A stretch of DNA of 64,000 nt, from the NCBI RefSeq assembly GCF_945859705.1, contig NC_079134.1, positions 68,506,625-68,570,624 on the forward strand, in the 5' to 3' direction. This stretch comes from Episyrphus balteatus. Taxonomy: Eukaryota > Arthropoda > Insecta > Diptera > Syrphidae. Made by a program: the position numbers and the translations under genes. Position 1 is the stretch's first letter. Every line of letters begins with the position of its first letter. This document shows, in pieces, positions 33,152 to 43,105 of this stretch. Under the pieces are notes generated by a model. That model was not told the origin of the DNA and ran no database searches. It saw only the letters and a list, made by a program, of their open reading frames with translations.

Positions 33152-33916
33152 CAATGTTTCGAAAGCAGGTCCCTCAGAACATTCAGCTCAACATATTTAA
33201 TAAATATAACGGTAACCAGTCTCGAAATTCTATGTACACGGAATGTTATAATAATAAGTCAAATATTTCACGACAATTCACACAATTTCGAACAAGAGGA
33301 AGCGATAGAAATCGGTATTTGTCTGGTTTTTATGTCAAAAACCATGTTTCACCAACGGACAAAGTCCTTACTTTTTAGGAAAACAACCGTTATTTTGTTC
33401 AAACGAGAGTTTTGAATGATTAAAATTTATTAAGGATACAACCACAATTTAAAGTCATGCATTTCACAATTAATTAAAAAAGTTACAGGCCATACAACAC
33501 CTCTCTCATTATAAAAAACACACTTGGGAAAAGACTGGTTTTTGAAAAAGTTTGTGTTCAAGCTTGAAAGTCTATTTAATTATTTTTTTTATGATTTTTT
33601 GTGGGAGTAGAATGCTATCAAATAGAATAAAGCAGAAAAATAAAAAAAAAAAGTTAAATTGAGTTTCTAGCTTGAATACAAACTTTTTCAAAAACCAGTC
33701 TTTTTCCAAGTGTGTTTTTTATAATGAGAGAGGTGTTGTATGGCCTGTAACTTTTTTAGTTAATTGTGAAATGCATGACTTTAAATTGTGGTTGTATCCT
33801 TAATAAATTTTAATCATTCAAAACTCTCGTTTGAACAAAATAACGGTTGTTTTCCTATAAAGTAAGGACTTTGTCCGTTGGTGAAACATGGTTTTTGACA
33901 TAAAAACCAGACAAAT

Positions 33917-34166
33917 CGTCGGCTAAGGGTGCAAACCTCGTAAATCCACTTTTTGACAAAAATTAGATTTTTGAAAATTTATAAAGTAGGCATCGAAATT
34001 TATGATTCCATAAAAGAAAAAATGCATATTTGTTTTTTTAAATGAACAAAAGAGACAAAATTATACATGAAAATTGTATAGAGCTAGTACAAAATTGAAA
34101 ATTAGAAATCGCTCTCCTGAATAATTTACAAAAATGGACTTACGAGGTTTGCACTCTTAGCCAACG
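33917..34166. mobile_element. 250-bp MITE with 4-bp duplication AAAT
   Basis: CGTCGGCTAAGGGTGCAAAC at the left and the complement CGTTGGCTAAGAGTGCAAAC at the right are inverted over about 32 bases. AAAT occurs at 33913-33916 and 34167-34170, and once in the mirror arm near 33315-33320. The class is not known to me. Confidence 0.82.
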
Positions 34167-34695
34167 AAATACCGATTTCTATCGCTTCCTCTTGTTCGAA
34201 ATTGTGTGAATTGTCGTGAAATATTTGACTTATTATTATAACATTCCGTGTACATAGAATTTCGAGACTGGTTACCGTTATATTTATTAAATATGTTGAG
34301 CTGAATGTTCTGAGGGACCTGCTTTCGAAACATTGTTACAATGAAACATTCCACAAGTGTTAATTGGACCAAACTAATGAACAACACTTGTTATAATGAG
34401 TTTATTCAATTTCATTCCAAATCTACCCGTAAAACTGCCTTTTACAAATATTATGTAAAAATTTAGGACAAAGTTGCATATGTTTTGCACAGACAAATTC
34501 AACGATTTTTTGTTATTTTATTTTTAAAACCCATTGAAGAATGATTTTTTTTTATAAAAAGTTTAGAGATATAAAGTACACCCCCAGAGCGTTCCCCCAT
34601 ATAAATTGCAAAACTCATTTATGAGCGGAAGCAGGCAAAAAATAAATACGAAATAGTAAGTTGAAGCAGTTGCAAATGTTTTGCACAGCACTGTA

Positions 34696-35689
34696 GGTAC
34701 TATATATCAAGTTATGCATTCGTACAAAAAAAAAAATTGAGATAACATTTTTCCATGACATTACGATGTTAGACAATGCCAAAAAAGTGGGTCCCGGAAG
34801 TCCGTCTGTCTGTTTGTCTGTCTGTCAGTCTGTCTGTCTGTATAAGGAGCTACAGCCTAAACGGATTGACCGATTAATGTCAAACTTGGTATGTAGCGTT
34901 ATTTGGCGACTCTCCAGAGGGGTTTTTGGAATAAATTTTTTTGGACTAAAAATAACGGTACTCGTCATATACCTACCGATTTTAGTAAAATTGAAATATC
35001 TCGAAAACGGCTCTAACGATTTTGTTTAAAAAATTCAAATGTTAGTTTTAAGCTAAGGTCTATATTTCAATGAAAAAAATTATTTTTAAAAATCATTATT
35101 AACGGTACCTGCCATAGAACCGTTTTTTTTTTCAAATTCGAATATCTCCGAAACTTCTTATTCGATTTCGACGAAACTTTTTGTGAAGAAGCATTTATAT
35201 AATTTAAATATAAACCAAAAATAAAATTTCCAAAAAAAATAATTTTTGGATTTAAAAAAAAATTTCGAAAACGGGTCATTGAATTTTTTTGAAATTTTGT
35301 TTTTAGATTTTGATTAGTGATTTCTACAAAATGGCATTACAATTTTATTTTAAAAATTTTTTCCAAAAAATTATTTATAAAAAATAGTTTTTTTTTTTTA
35401 AAACGGCTCTAACGATTTTGAAATTTTTTTTTCTAAAAATGCATGTTAATATATCAATCAAAACTGCATACTTGTTTTGGAGGGCAATTTAATTTCAGAT
35501 TTTATTTTATTTTTTTTTTTTTAAACGAATTTAATTTTTTTTCCAAATTTCTATATAAAAAGTCTTAAAAATTTAAGCAACTTTAACTCCAAGAGCAAGT
35601 TCGTAGGACCCAGTCGTGCATTTTATTTTTTTTTACTTTGCATTAAAAAAAAAAGTTAAATAATTTTTTTATAGCCATTGTTCAACGGT
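34696..35689. other. TCTG microsatellite and low-complexity repeat, no gene
   Basis: 34800-34845 is a run of CTGT/TCTG units followed by GAGCTACAGCCTAAACGGAT, an arrangement I know as a widespread insect interspersed repeat. Downstream, AAACGGCTCTAACGATTT words at about 34998 and 35400 echo the tandem unit at 21138-21660. The rest is A/T-rich. Confidence 0.5.
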
Positions 35690-35822
35690 TATAACACTTT
35701 TTTAATAGTTATGTGTAAGAAGAATTATTGTAAAATATGACTGTTGAAAAAACTGATGGAATCCATGCATTTGTGGCAGCAATGTGAAAAACTTAAGATT
35801 TTACAGTTAAAATAATTTAAAT
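35690..35822. repeat. Right arm of the outer inverted repeat (partner 30308-30452)
   Basis: Inverse of the left arm: AACACTTTTTTAATAGTTAT, then CATTTGTGGCAGCAATG and CTTAAGATTTTACAGTT. Confidence 0.75.
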
Positions 35823-36199
35823 AAAAACTTTTACCATTCTGTAATCCCCTTTGGACGCGCATATTTTTAAAAAAGTTGGCCACCTACGTTCCTATGAATT
35901 TTTTTTATACAACAGGTGTTTGAAAATTTTCATAAAATATTTTCTTTTTTTACATTTTGCATCGAAAAACAAATTTCAATTTTTTTTAAAGAAAATTGTA
36001 GAAAATTATAAAAATAAGAAATTTATAAAATTCATTAATTCGTGGTTGTGGTTAAAGAAAACGTAAGATGATGAAATTTAAAGTACACTGAACGAAAAAA
36101 AGCTAATATTTTCTAAACTGCTTGCGATAGAATTTTTTTCTATTCGGTTTCAGAACAGTCAAATGTGCACCTATCAGCTATTTCAGGCTTATCCATTTT
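35823..36199. other. AT-rich spacer ending in a possible terminal repeat
   Basis: Mostly low-complexity sequence. Near its right end TTTTCTACCGGACATCCTG (about 36195-36213), followed by TA, looks like the right end of a TA-flanked element of the CAGGRTGTCC-ended kind. No left end was found. Confidence 0.35.
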
Positions 36200-36865
36200 C
36201 TACCGGACATCCTGTATAAATATTTGATTTTTAAATTGATTTAAATTGTTGATATTTCTAATGTTGATTGGAAGATAGTTAAAGGCCTGTAATCCCATGT
36301 AAAGTAAGCTGGCTTGTGCTCTACTAGTCCTGGTCCGGATAATATTGAGCTCTTCTACATTTCTTTGGTTGTATGGTATTATTCTTATTGTAGGTACACT
36401 GGATTGTAGGTATTCAGGGCAATATAAAGTCTTTGCTTGATATTTAACCAATTTAATGATTCAAGCATTAAAGTTACTGAGCTATACCGATCACACTTTA
36501 ATATTGTTCGCATGACTTTGTTTTGCAATTTTTGTAGTCTAGCTTTTTGGATTATGTTACACAAATAGCGAAGACTTGCACAATATTCAAAATAGGGTTT
36601 GACAGTTATATTAAACAATTTTATTGCACTATTTTTAGAAATGTTTTTACGCGTCCTTCTAAGAACTCCCAATTTTTTTTTGACACTTTTTTACATATGT
36701 GGTCTATGTGCTCATTAAACGATAATTTGTTATCTAACACAATGCCAAGATATTTAATTGAGGTTATGTGTTCTATTATAGTATTATTGATTTGTGTGTT
36801 TAATTGGTGTTCAGGTGATGAATTATTTAGTATCATAAATTTAGTTTTGACTCTAATATTCTTTT
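36200..36865 (-). pseudogene. CR1-like RT thumb and C-terminal fragment, frameshifted
   Basis: Three overlapping minus-strand frames join into one ancestral protein end: KYLGIVLDNKLSFNEHI (near 36750), GVLRRTRKNISKNSAIKLFN, VKPYFEYCASLRYLCNIIQ with LQKLQNKVMRTILKC, and LLYMGLQAFNYLPINIRNI. These are the late RT and tail blocks of CR1/Jockey-superfamily elements. Frames change at about 36670 and 36430. The catalytic core is absent. Upstream (higher coordinates) the reading frame runs straight into an unrelated RNase H piece. Confidence 0.8.
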
Positions 36866-37204
36866 TGCTCAGGGATATTATATACCGAGTTTCTTTTTCG
36901 TTGATTTTAGGCCATACACTTCTAGAGATAATACAATCGTCACTAGTTTTCCAGGTGTTATTGATTTGTTCTTTAGTCATTAGGTCTATTTTCCTTTTGA
37001 GCACACCGATAGGGATATCTGGTCCCTTTACTAATTGGGTGCTACTATCCTCATTTGTTGCTGACCCTAACTTAGCTAGTTCATCTACTATTTCCTTCCC
37101 TTCTATATTGCTTTGTCCAGGAACCCAGCAGAGTTTTTTTTGGTTAGTGTAGCAAATACTATTGAGTTTCTTTCTGTAGTTTAAAACCGCCTTAGATCGT
37201 ATTG
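36866..37204 (-). pseudogene. RNase H C-terminal fragment from another retrotransposon
   Basis: The minus frame reads KKLCWVPGQSNIEGKEIVDE, the end of a retrotransposon RNase H with the WVPG.SNI.GNE.AD motif slightly altered (K for N, V for A), followed by a linker and WKTSDDCIISRSVWPKINE. Such tails follow the RNase H of Loa/R1/I-like elements. It continues in frame into the CR1-like fragment near 36865, so a 127-codon frame spans two unrelated elements. This looks like a chance join. Confidence 0.72.
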
Positions 37205-37222
37205 TCTAACTGTCAACCTTAG

Positions 37223-37519
37223 GATCAAAGGATATATAATAATGTGCGTCTCTTTCTAGCCTATCTCCATGATAAACCGGATTCTGTTGTCTTTGAAGGC
37301 AAAACCAACACCAATTTAAAAGTCTTGATTTCCCAAGAAGGTCTCCCCATAGAACGAAATGAATTAATGCACATTTACGTTCAATTCCACGAAGGTCTTT
37401 CAATTTCACCGTCTCAAGTGGCAAATGATTTATCGTCATTTGCGCCATTTATTGCCTCGAAAAGAGTTTCTCACTTACAAAAATCGCGGTCTGATTTTAA
37501 GAACTATTATCGTTCCTAA
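37223..37519 (+). CDS. ORF1 C-terminal fragment of the CR1/Jockey-like element
   Basis: The frame is open from 37223 to TAA at 37517-37519 and encodes a basic tail with VVFEGKTNTNLKVLISQEGL and FAPFIASKRV. No zinc knuckle or known domain is seen in the piece left. It overlaps the ORF2 start by 95 bases, which supports its being the upstream ORF of the same element. The N-terminus was lost by 5' truncation. Confidence 0.5.
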   Translation, partial: DQRIYNNVRLFLAYLHDKPDSVVFEGKTNTNLKVLISQEGLPIERNELMHIYVQFHEGLSISPSQVANDLSSFAPFIASKRVSHLQKSRSDFKNYYRS

Positions 37520-40403
37520 CCCCGTTTCGTGTAACTCGGTGCCTATCTCTCTTAGTCTATATTACCAAAACGTAAGGGGACTAAGATCCAAAACCACAAC
37601 CGTGTTTCAAAACTCTCAAAACTTGCCTTACGATATCTTCGCCCTGACTGAAACTAATCTCACTTCTGACGTTCTCAACTCTGAACTCTTTACAGCTGAG
37701 TTCACAGTGTTTAGAAAAGATGTTAACCCAGGAACACCAGGCCGTGGTGTTCTTATTGCTGTTCGTAATACCCTTGAAACTACTCGCGTAGAAATACCAA
37801 ATTTAACTGATTTTGAATTTGTCTCAATTAAGATCAACCTATCCAAGAATAATGTTTTCATCCTCTGCTGTTATATTCGCCCCGCTCAAAAAATATCCTC
37901 CTACGAACTTGCAGTTAGTGCCATTGATTTTCTTTTTGAATCTGCCCTTCCTAATGATTTAATATTAGTATTGGGTGATTTTAATCTTCCAAACTTAACC
38001 TGGACTTCATCGGAAGATGAGTTATACTTCGTGCCTCAAAATGTATCCTCAGACATTGAAGAACTGTTATCGGACTGCATGCTTGATTGTGGTCTTTTCC
38101 AAATAAATGGAGTTCCAAATTACATGGGAAGATTTCTTGATCTTATTTATTCTTCTGATCCCAATAATTGTGTTGTTTCTGAAAGCTCCCACCTTCTCTC
38201 AACCTTAGATCGTTTTCACCCTCCAATAACTGTTTGTTTTTCTTATGAAAATATTAACACCTATGAAGAAGCAATAGGGTCCTATTACAACTTCCGTAAA
38301 GCAAATTTTGTCAAACTAAACGATCTTTTAAGCCAAATTGATTTTGATTTCATTTCGATGGGACTTAAAATCGATTTAGCCACAAAAATGTTTTATTCCC
38401 TTGTTTCTTGGAGTATTGCTGAATCCGTTCCCCTGTCTCGCAAGAAAAACTTTACTTCGTCTCCACCTTGGTATAATAAAGAATTGTGCCAAATACGTAA
38501 TAAACGTAATAAACTTTGGAAAATCTACTTAAGTGACAAATCAGTTACAAATCACTCCAATTACATTGTTGCGTATGATCGTTTCTCGCAGTTAAATGAA
38601 CTCCTTTATAATCGCTACCTCATCAACGTAGAAAATAATCTGGTGTCTGACCCTAAATGCTTCTTCATTAATTTAATAAACACAAAAAGAAAATCTGATG
38701 GACTCCCTTCGAGCTTTGTTTTCTGCGATTCCTCTTCTTCCGACCCCACAACAATATCAAACTATTTAGCTTCATTTTTCTCACAATCATATAGCAAAAA
38801 CCCGTCTGAACCTAACAACACCTATTTTAGCTATTTAAAAGATTGTCCGCAAACATCGTTTGTATCTGTCAAAATAACTAGAGATTTAGTTATTGATAAA
38901 ATAAATAAGCTAACTGATAATTATAGTCCCGGTCCCGATGGCGTACCTTCCATTCTCCTAAAAAAATGTGTGCGTATTATATCAAAACCACTTACAGACC
39001 TTTTCCATTTATCCCTCGCGCAGTGTGTTTTTCCTGATGTTTGGAAAGACTCCTTTATTTTCCCAATTCATAAAAAAGGTCCCAAAAACGCGGTCATAAA
39101 CTACAGACCAATAGCTAAACTATCGTGTATTCCCAAGCTCTTTGAAAGCTTAGTGTATGACTCAGTCTATTTCCACTGTAAGTCTGTATTCTCACCCGTC
39201 CAACACGGTTTTCTTAAAGGAAGATCAACAACAACAAACCTCGTTGAATTTGTCTCCAAAACACTAAATGTTCTTGAAAATGGAAACGAAGTTGACACAG
39301 TCTACACGGACTTTGCGAAAGCCTTTGATAAAGTGTCACATAAAATCATTTGTCTTAAACTTGAAGCATTAGGATTTCCACCAAACTTTATTTCTTGGGT
39401 AACCTCATACTTGGAGAACCGCGTATATAGAGTTTTGTTTCGTTGCACAATATCTAAACCAATTTTCGCCACATCTGGAGTTCCTCAAGGTAGTCACCTT
39501 GGACCTCTTCTTTTTGTTCTTACAGTGAATGATGTGACCGCTATCTTAAAAGACTCTTCCCTTTTAATGTTTGCAGATGATATGAAAATTTTCAAGGAAA
39601 TTTCAACTCCATCTGACTCTAATCTTCTCCAAAACGACCTTAATCGCTTTTTCAATTGGTGCAAACATATTTTTTTAGATTTGAACATCTTTAAATGCCT
39701 TAAAGTTACATACTCCCGAAGACGTACATTAAATTCCTCAAGAATTTACTACTTCTTAAATGAACCCATCCAAATAGCAGAATCCATGTGTGATCTGGGC
39801 GTCTTATGTGATAGAATGTTAAATTTTAACTCTCACATTGATCAGATAATTAACAAAGCCAACCGGTCCCTTGGTTTTATTAAACGTTGGTCTAAGGAGT
39901 TCAATAATCCGTATGTTACAAAATCCCTTTACATGACATTCGTAAGACCCACTCTTGAATATGCTTCCCAAGTTTGGTCACCTTTTTACGAATATCATTC
40001 AAATAGAATTGAAAACGTTCAAAGAAGATTTATTCGTTTCGCTTTACGTGCCCTTCCATGGGAAGATAGATTCAACTTACCCCCATACCATGACCGTCTG
40101 AATCTAATTGAATTGCAACCCTTAGTCCAGCGTCGCCAAATAGCCGACATACTCTTTGTCCATCAATTGCTTACAGGAAACATTGACTCATCTTCTCTTC
40201 TATGTGAAATCAACCTAAACACAAATCCCCGAAGTCTCCGCTTTCCACCCTTATTTTACCTTTCCCGTCATCGAACCAATTATGGCCACTTTGAACCTAT
40301 GTCCAGAATGTTAAGGCACTCGAACGAAGCAATGCCCTCCTTTGACTTCCATTTAAGTAAATCGTCACTTAGAAAAAATTTCCGGAATATCCTGCTGCAC
40401 TAA
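37425..40403 (+). CDS. ORF2: endonuclease-reverse transcriptase, intact, 992 aa
   Basis: Endonuclease at about residues 45-270: LSLYYQNVRGLRSK with the catalytic Asn, LTETNL with Glu, LGDFNLPNLTW, and STLDRFHPPI where family members usually have a S-DH motif (here DRFH). Reverse transcriptase at about 490-770: SPGPDGV at about 500, YRPIAKLSCIPKLFESL, VYTDFAKAFDKV at about 625 (motif A), SGVPQGSHLGPLLF (motif B) and FADD at 716-719 (motif C). The tail has CDLGVLCDRML, VRPTLEYASQVWSPF and a conserved HRTNYGHFEPMSRML near the end. There is no RNase H. ATG 37425 is the only Met ahead of the endonuclease. The frame is unbroken, so it may be active. Confidence 0.92.
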   Translation: MIYRHLRHLLPRKEFLTYKNRGLILRTIIVPNPVSCNSVPISLSLYYQNVRGLRSKTTTVFQNSQNLPYDIFALTETNLTSDVLNSELFTAEFTVFRKDVNPGTPGRGVLIAVRNTLETTRVEIPNLTDFEFVSIKINLSKNNVFILCCYIRPAQKISSYELAVSAIDFLFESALPNDLILVLGDFNLPNLTWTSSEDELYFVPQNVSSDIEELLSDCMLDCGLFQINGVPNYMGRFLDLIYSSDPNNCVVSESSHLLSTLDRFHPPITVCFSYENINTYEEAIGSYYNFRKANFVKLNDLLSQIDFDFISMGLKIDLATKMFYSLVSWSIAESVPLSRKKNFTSSPPWYNKELCQIRNKRNKLWKIYLSDKSVTNHSNYIVAYDRFSQLNELLYNRYLINVENNLVSDPKCFFINLINTKRKSDGLPSSFVFCDSSSSDPTTISNYLASFFSQSYSKNPSEPNNTYFSYLKDCPQTSFVSVKITRDLVIDKINKLTDNYSPGPDGVPSILLKKCVRIISKPLTDLFHLSLAQCVFPDVWKDSFIFPIHKKGPKNAVINYRPIAKLSCIPKLFESLVYDSVYFHCKSVFSPVQHGFLKGRSTTTNLVEFVSKTLNVLENGNEVDTVYTDFAKAFDKVSHKIICLKLEALGFPPNFISWVTSYLENRVYRVLFRCTISKPIFATSGVPQGSHLGPLLFVLTVNDVTAILKDSSLLMFADDMKIFKEISTPSDSNLLQNDLNRFFNWCKHIFLDLNIFKCLKVTYSRRRTLNSSRIYYFLNEPIQIAESMCDLGVLCDRMLNFNSHIDQIINKANRSLGFIKRWSKEFNNPYVTKSLYMTFVRPTLEYASQVWSPFYEYHSNRIENVQRRFIRFALRALPWEDRFNLPPYHDRLNLIELQPLVQRRQIADILFVHQLLTGNIDSSSLLCEINLNTNPRSLRFPPLFYLSRHRTNYGHFEPMSRMLRHSNEAMPSFDFHLSKSSLRKNFRNILLH

Positions 40404-40610
40404 CCATTCCCATCTTATGCCCCCGATATGAACACCTCCGTCCAAATCCCCTTATTTTTTAAGCCTGGTGTTTAATGTTTAAGTCTTTGGTTTTTGTTTC
40501 GTTTTTGTTGTTTCCCATAAAACAACATTAAGGTGGGCCTTAGGGCCCGGTCTTAATACAATAAAAACAACACAAAACAAGAACCAAAAAAAAAAAAAAA
40601 AAAAAAAAAA

Positions 40611-40699
40611 TGTTAAATTAGTCTAAGGTAGTTTAAGTTAGTTTTTAATTAGTTTTAAGTCATAGCTTGTACTAAGCTTAAATAAATAAAATAAAAGCT
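40611..40699 (+). other. Probable 3' tail of another retroelement
   Basis: Repeated TAGTTTAAGT/TTAGTTTTTAA words end in TAAATAAATAAAATAAAA at about 40679-40697, a common 3' terminus of Jockey/I-type elements. It abuts the poly(A) tail of the preceding element. No coding part is attached. Confidence 0.35.
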
Positions 40700-42034
40700 T
40701 TGATAGCAGCCTGGCTGTCCACAAAGAATGTAAACTCAGAGGAGATTGGTTTTTCTTTGAGTACCAATTCTGCCGCTTTTTCTATAGCAAACATTCCAGC
40801 CTGGGAGTTTAAATGATTCTCTAATATTGAGAGGTTTGCAGAACACCCCAGCTCCTGTTCCTGATTCCATTTTTGAACCGTCAGTGTGGAAGGGGATTCC
40901 TTGTTCGTTGATAAGCGAATTAAGATCCCACCCCTTTTTTTCAGGTATTAAAATGGATAAATTTTTATTGAAATCTACTAAGGGTGGAACGTAATCTGTA
41001 CTCGCTTCCATTCCAGGAACTGTGTCGTATCTTGTCGTCATCCATTGGATGACCTGAGGTCGCATACCCCATCGTGCACCAAAGGTTTTTTTGCATGTGT
41101 AGAAAGCGCATAGTGCTTTTTTCATTCTTTCCTCGGTGTTACGTTTCCATGTTAGCTTGGAATCTAGAATTACTCCAAAATATTTGCTGTAGTATTTTAA
41201 GATATTTAGCTTCTTTGGAAAGTATCAGAGGAATATCATCAAGTTTAGGAGGTTTTAAATCCCCTAGCTTCCATTTCTTCGTGAACAGAACTAGTTCCGT
41301 TTTAGTGGGGTTAACCCCAAGACCATTTTGGGCTGCCCAAGACGATATTTCTTTGAGTACGTGTTCCATGTCTCCGACCGACGGTGGTAAGAAACTTACC
41401 TGTTATCAGAACTACTATGTCATCTGCGTAAGCCTTGATTTTTAAGTTTTGTGAGAATTTTGTTAACCACAAGGATCCAAAGCAGAGGGGAAGAACCCCT
41501 CCTTGTGGCGTACCCCTTGTAACTGTTTTCTCCACAGTACTATTTCCCATTTGTGAGTTAATGATTCTGCCATTTAACATAGTATGAATCCAATCTACTA
41601 TGACAGAATCAACTTCAATATCGACTAGACAGTATTTAATTGATTCCGTGTTAAAGTTGTTAAACGCTCCTTCGATATCTAAAAATGCTGCTAGTGTATG
41701 TTCTTTGTTTTCAAGATTTTTTTCTCAATATGCGAAACTACCACGTGCAATGCAGTTTCCATTGACTTAAGCTTGTTGGTAATTGCATAAGTTGTTAGAA
41801 TTTAGAAGTTCCCTTATATAGTTGAGTGTGTCGGCTTTCCGGCTTTTGGAAAAAAGACCACTTTAACCTTTTTCCAACTCATAGGGACGTATCTAAGTTT
41901 AATACAACTAATGAAGATATGCCTAAGTAATGGTGTTATTACATTTAAAGCGTGTTGAAGAAAAGCTGGAATTATCTCATTTGGTCCAGCAGATTTATAG
42001 GGTTTAAACGAGTTAATTGCCCAGATAAAACTGT
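40700..42034 (-). pseudogene. Loa/I-type RT and RNase H remnant with multiple frameshifts and deletions
   Basis: Minus-strand pieces in order: FIWAINSFKPYKSAGPNEI (about 42020), SWKKVKVVFFPKAGK, LDIEGAFNNF (motif A, near 41680), RGTPQGGVL (motif B), YADD (about 41419-41430), NPTKTELVLF, KTFGARWGMRPQVI, then FHTDGSKMESGTGAGV of RNase H directly after the RT tail. Blocks between PKAGK and motif A, and between the RT tail and RNase H, are missing, and the frame changes at least four times. It resembles the 25-29 kb element in order and motifs but is clearly a different, older copy. Its upstream part is cut off by family R at about 42035. Confidence 0.82.
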
Positions 42035-43105
42035 GCAACACTCAAAATATACGCGGGCGGGGACCTATCACGATTTGTAGAGCAAGTTGCACTGATTACG
42101 AAACGTTATTTAAAAATTCTATTACACACCCAAAATCTGAAGTTAGGAGCGAAAAACGGTTTTTTGGACCTTCACTCATTGAAAAAAAATCTTACTTCGT
42201 CAAATTTGTACCCATTTTAGATTTCTTAATAGAAGACAAGGATTTTAATAAAAAATTTACTGACACACAAAACTGCCTCAATTGATTCCTTATCGAACAG
42301 TCAAAACTATATGTTTCTATGTCTTCTAGTTTTTGAGAAAATTGAAGAATAAACGCAAATAAAAACAAAAAATATTTTGAAAAATATAAATCTGATAAAA
42401 CAATTTTTCAATTTTCTTAAAAACTAGAAGACATAGAAACATATAGTTTTCACTGTTCGATAAGGAGTCAATTAAAGCAGTTTTCTGTGTGGGTAAATTT
42501 TTTTTATTAAAATCAACAATCTGGATAAAAATAGTATAAAATTAGTTTTTAAACATTTTTTTCCGCCTATTTTTAACTTTGAAATCGATTATTTCAAAAA
42601 CATTTGGTTAAAATATGTTGATTAAAAAATTAAAATTAAATGTACAATTTTGCCTTTCGGAAATGGTTTACTGTAAGTGTTGCCGTTGTTTTTTAATATT
42701 TTTTTTTATTGTAATATATTTTTTTTAGAAAACTGCCCCTCCCACCTAAACCGGGGGAGATAGACCCCTCCCATAGAAACAAAAAAATGATTTTGATTGA
42801 ACTCCTCCACAAAAACCCGTTCTCAAATCCTGGGGCCTAAGTTATCCTACAACGTGCCAAAATAACATTTTTGTTCTATGCCTAAAAGTTCGAATTTTTG
42901 TATCTGGGTTTGAATCGTAAATTTTTTTTTTAGCCAATTTTGAACTGATTTTTATAAAAAATACTTCGTTTAATTTGGAAATAAATATTAATTTAGAATA
43001 TATTTTTAAAGCAGCATGTTGTTATGAAAACATATACTTTAAATTGGGTAAATGACGAAAAAAAATGGAATTTTTTAACTTTGTCAGCTTATAAATTCTA
43101 TGTAT
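42035..43105. repeat. Family R interspersed repeat, copy 2
   Basis: Begins CAACACTCAAAATATACGCG inside the decayed Loa-like RT. 42240-42350 and 42400-42520 are inverted copies (hairpin with about 50-base loop; shared words ACTAGAAGACATAGAAACAT). 42590-43100 matches 23340-23860. No protein is seen. Confidence 0.65.

Larger units (their letters stand above)
31888..34693. mobile_element. Tc1/mariner-type foldback element with two nested insertions
   Basis: CAGTGCTGTGCAAAACATTT at 31888 and its complement ending at 34693 are flanked by TA (31886-31887 and 34694-34695). The arms continue matching inward for over 900 bases, to a loop near 33560-33690. The left arm is broken by 32250-33151 and the right arm by 33917-34166, and each break is absent from the opposite arm. 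The shared chance frame (33154-33378 plus, 34157-34387 minus) shows the high identity of the arms. No transposase remains. Confidence 0.9.
37206..40610 (+). mobile_element. CR1/Jockey-like non-LTR retrotransposon, 5'-truncated, recent
   Basis: It comprises the end of an ORF1, a complete ORF2, a 3' untranslated region with a small hairpin (GGTGGGCCTTAGGGCCCGG, about 40532-40550), AATAAAAACAAC near 40560 and an A-run of about 24 (40587-40610). The long pure A-tail and open ORF2 suggest a young insertion. The 5' end falls within ORF1, where the minus-strand RNase H fragment stops at about 37205. I could not match flanking duplications. Confidence 0.85.

Noticed and set aside
34800..34845. TCTG microsatellite as a functional site
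   Set aside because: It is followed by a widespread interspersed repeat and shows no further structure.
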